From Chlamydomonas reinhardtii (lineage: Eukaryota; Chlorophyta; Chlorophyceae; Chlamydomonadales; Chlamydomonadaceae): a stretch of DNA of 64,000 bases. Position numbers and translations under genes: made by a program. The stretch spans positions 6,410,159 through 6,474,158 of the forward strand of contig NC_057013.1 in assembly GCF_000002595.2 (NCBI RefSeq). The letters are read 5' to 3'. Below, in pieces: positions 51,101 through 64,000 of the stretch (position 1 is the first letter of the stretch; each line of letters opens with the position of its first letter). The notes beneath the pieces were generated by a model. The model saw nothing but the letters and a program-made list of their open reading frames with translations, did no database searches and was not told where the DNA came from.

Positions 51101-53294
51101 GCGGAGCTTGATCGGGGTCGGATATGCATAATCCGGCCCGGTGAATGCCTGCCCGTATGGGAGCACTGGCGCGAAGGGCATACCAATGCTGCACGCATGG
51201 AAGACTGGGGCTGAGTATGGGGAAGGTCCCGGTCAGATGGGCTGCTGCCAGATTGTGGCTGGCGCCCATTGTTATGTGTTGCTTGGCTGGGTAGGGTGGC
51301 TGGAGGAGGCAAAGCGTGGGCCGTTGCCTTCGCGGCTGTGTGTACGGCGGGGAGTGGGGGCGTACTGACACATGACACCTCGCGCAGAGGTACGGCTAGG
51401 AGTAGTCCTCAACTTCATCATTGTTTGGTGTTTTACCTTCATCTCACGCGTTAGGATTGATTAGGCCTTCGGCGCTAGCAGGTGCCAAAGCAGTTTGTTG
51501 GATTCCGCTTGACAGGACTGGGCCGCCGCGTGAGTGTGCGGTGTGGTGTCGAAGCAGCTTGCCTCGAATGGACACGGGGCTCGCGGAGCTCGGGCCGTGC
51601 ATGCCACCTACCTACCAGGCGTGGTGTGCTGCATGCACGCGGGATTAAGACTCCCGGTTTTGAAAGCAAGAAGACATATGCATTGCGGGTTAGAGGAAGG
51701 AAAGGAGCGTGCACCTTGTCCTGCGGCGGCAGCGGCGACAAGCGATCGGGTTGGGTGGCGGTGTGGTACATTGTACTTATGCCCAGGGGCGCATAGGAGA
51801 GCGCTGTGGGCGGTATGGAGAGGTGGGCGAGCGAGTCAGGAGACAGGGCGGAAGGAAGAAAAGAACGCATGCCCCGGCGGCCAGAGGAGCTCAGGCAAGC
51901 ATGTGGCGGTGAGTGTGTGCGCAAATAACCAGAGAATAATGAGCCGTCGTGGCTCTCAGCAAATATTGAGAGATGCTGCAAAGGTTCCAAAGTCTTTTTG
52001 CGCCCATGTGGCAAGGGGCATACAGTCTCGAGCTGGTACGCTTTCCGGACCCAGGGTGTGGTGGGCAGAGCCCTAAGGGAGCGCTGAGTAGGGGCGTTGT
52101 AGGCGCGTGGCAGAGTGTGTGTGCATTTTGGTAGGTAGAGGTCTGCGTCTAGCTGGCAGCTTTAGACTCTAGGTAGATGAGATGCATCTCCGCCGGGGTT
52201 GTTCCTCAGGTGTGACTGAAATCATCATGGCAAACCGTGTAGAGCACGTCTATTGCACATAAATGCGCAGGCGAGTTTTTCCAGAGTCCCATGAACTGTA
52301 TAAGAGGATGAATGTTTATAGGTTGCATGGGCTACACGAGCGTCACACAAACGTGCATGTCTGGTCCTGCGGGCCAGGTGAAGGCACTCAGTTTCTGGGC
52401 AGTCCAACCTAGAACCGCTAGCAGTCATTCCTGGCTTCCTCTTCCAATGGAAGTTCGCGTGTACGATCCTTTCTTTGCTCTAAACTAGTGAGCTTTCCTA
52501 ATTTACGTGTCAAGCTGTGATGAAGGGCTGGTCGCGCGCGTGCATCACGTAGACATGCTGGCATTCTTTGTGTGAGTGGAGGTGGGCGCCAGGAGCCTGC
52601 CTCCAGGGCATTACACAGCACCCAGTTGTAGGCTCGCCTTTCTTCTCGCATTATGGTGATGGTGAGCACTCTGGGTAAGTAGATTCCTTCCTTTCCGGGC
52701 AACAGAACTCGCAGGTGTAGGGAGAGTGCGGTACGGTACAGCAGGCCTAAGGGTATTCATTTTCTTTGCACTGTTCGGTACCGTTCCTGGTTTTTGCTCA
52801 TGCGGTGCTCATCCATTTTATTACCCTCCGTGAAGCTGGGCAGTTTCTGAACCACTGTAACAATACGGTAACAATCTGTGAACCTGTGCTTGTGATCAGC
52901 ACCAATCATCCGCGCAAGAGCCAGGGCTGTGATGCCCAGCACGTAGCAGGCGACCCGACGTGTCCATGTCCGCTCGCAGCGCACCCCTCCTGGCTCCTGC
53001 CATCAGGCGGGGCCCCGTAACCATACGTTTTTGGGCTGAGCCGTCCCCGATGTGCAGCTCCCCCACAGCTTAACGGCTACACCACCCGCAGCGCCAACCG
53101 CTGTGTTGCTCCGTACACGGCCGCCCCCGCACCTAACCAGAGCGCGCGCTGCTGCTGCAGAAGCCACCACCTCACCTCAGCCACATCAAACTGCTGCAGC
53201 TACCTCCTCAAGCTACCTCCTCACAGTCCCTCCTTCTACTACTGCTCCTGCTACAGCCATCGCTCCTGCTCCTGCCCATGCCCCATGCCCCATG
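48134..53294. other. Gene-poor 5.1-kb interval
   Basis: It holds the 3' regions of two convergent genes (cyclin from the left, UTP21 from the right). Open frames such as 49478-50032 plus and 51475-52014 minus lack codon bias and domains. A short (GT)n lies at 50070-50090. A minus-strand TGTAA at 52615-52611 could end the UTP21 transcript. No sense-strand TGTAA was noticed within about 4.7 kb after the cyclin stop. Confidence 0.45.
52611..52615 (-). terminator. TGTAA polyadenylation motif, UTP21
   Basis: A minus-strand TGTAA lies about 680 bases after the UTP21 stop. Confidence 0.45.
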
Positions 53295-61268
<7,974 letters not shown>

Positions 61269-61667
61269 ATTTGTGCGGTTCCCCGTTTAATTGTTCTTTC
61301 TAACAAACGTTCATGCGATGTCAGGTAATATGCAAAAACAGAGAACGATATCGCCTGCACAGGGGACGCGCTAAGCATGAATGCAATTGCACACATTTCG
61401 TTGCCCGCTCCTGTGCCACCCGACAGAGGCGCTCACTAATGAGACATTTGCTGTTAAGTACACGCACTGAAATTAGTCAACACAGCTTTTAATCCTGGGT
61501 GTGTTCCCGCCAACCGTGTGCAGGCTGTTCTCTCCTCTACTTTGCAGTCGTAATTTCGTTTGCCACGCAACTAGGATCTCATACACATGTTCACTGATAT
61601 CATATGCAATCCAAACTAGTGCCACACCACGGAAGGACAAACTAATCGCGGCTTCTACGCGGCCACT
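61269..61667. promoter_or_regulatory. Bidirectional upstream region of UTP21 and ALADIN-like gene
   Basis: The two start codons face away from each other across 399 bases, locally AT-richer than the surroundings. Both promoters and 5' UTRs must fit here. No individual element was identified with confidence. Confidence 0.6.

Positions 61668-64000
<2,333 letters not shown>

Overview
The window looks like nuclear DNA of a volvocine green alga, most likely Chlamydomonas reinhardtii or a very close relative. The coding sequence is strongly GC-rich at third codon positions, host genes are broken by many short introns with GT/AG borders, TGTAA motifs follow several stop codons, and long (AC)n/(GT)n tracts sit in introns. 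From memory, the A/B-type cyclin gene CYCAB1 lies a few loci from CDKA1 on C. reinhardtii chromosome 10, which agrees with what is seen here. No tRNA, rRNA or CRISPR array was recognised.

Layout. 1-0.8 kb: the left-truncated end of an unrecognised coiled-coil/membrane protein gene (minus). 2.1-4.2 kb: a decayed DIRS-like retroelement fossil. 4.2-10.8 kb: a nearly complete L1-type LINE whose two ORFs are joined by a TAATG stop/start overlap and whose ORF2 has one frameshift. 11.4-12.75 kb (minus): the 3' half of a Fanzor gene, a eukaryotic relative of the RNA-guided nuclease TnpB. Four exons are recognisable, with the zinc-ribbon and the last RuvC motif. 13.5-25.7 kb: four host genes all on the minus strand, PAN3 (deadenylase subunit pseudokinase), CDKA1 (PSTAIRE cell-cycle kinase), SNRNP27 (tri-snRNP RS protein) and COA6 (cytochrome oxidase assembly). 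26.5-27.7 kb: an unrecognised two-exon gene (plus).

28.5-34.3 kb is an accessory repeat island. It holds two copies of an unclassified repeat. One copy contains hAT-like MITEs with a 15-bp terminal inverted repeat and an 8-bp target duplication, and the other preserves the empty site. A 696-bp tandem duplication, a small two-exon gene of unknown function and a second, 5'-truncated copy of the Fanzor 3' end (with a natural GGGGS array before its nuclear localisation signal) lie in the same island.

35.3-39.7 kb: an F-box/leucine-rich-repeat gene (plus). 40.5-42.5 kb: coding-like but unresolved sequence. 42.7-45.8 kb: intergenic DNA between two direct copies of a ~310-bp repeat. 46.0-48.1 kb: the A/B-type cyclin gene (plus). 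48.1-53.3 kb: a gene-poor stretch. 53.3-61.3 kb: UTP21/WDR36, a small-subunit processome WD40 protein (minus), divergently paired across about 400 bp with an ALADIN-like nucleoporin gene that runs off the right edge (plus).

The host genes are housekeeping functions: mRNA deadenylation, splicing, ribosome biogenesis, nuclear pore, mitochondrial complex IV and the cell cycle. CDKA1 and a potential partner cyclin lie within 26 kb. The most unusual content is the pair of Fanzor remnants with a shared conserved non-coding end, the nested hAT-MITE insertion history, and short repeat families that recur inside introns of several unrelated genes, often close to the 3' splice site.
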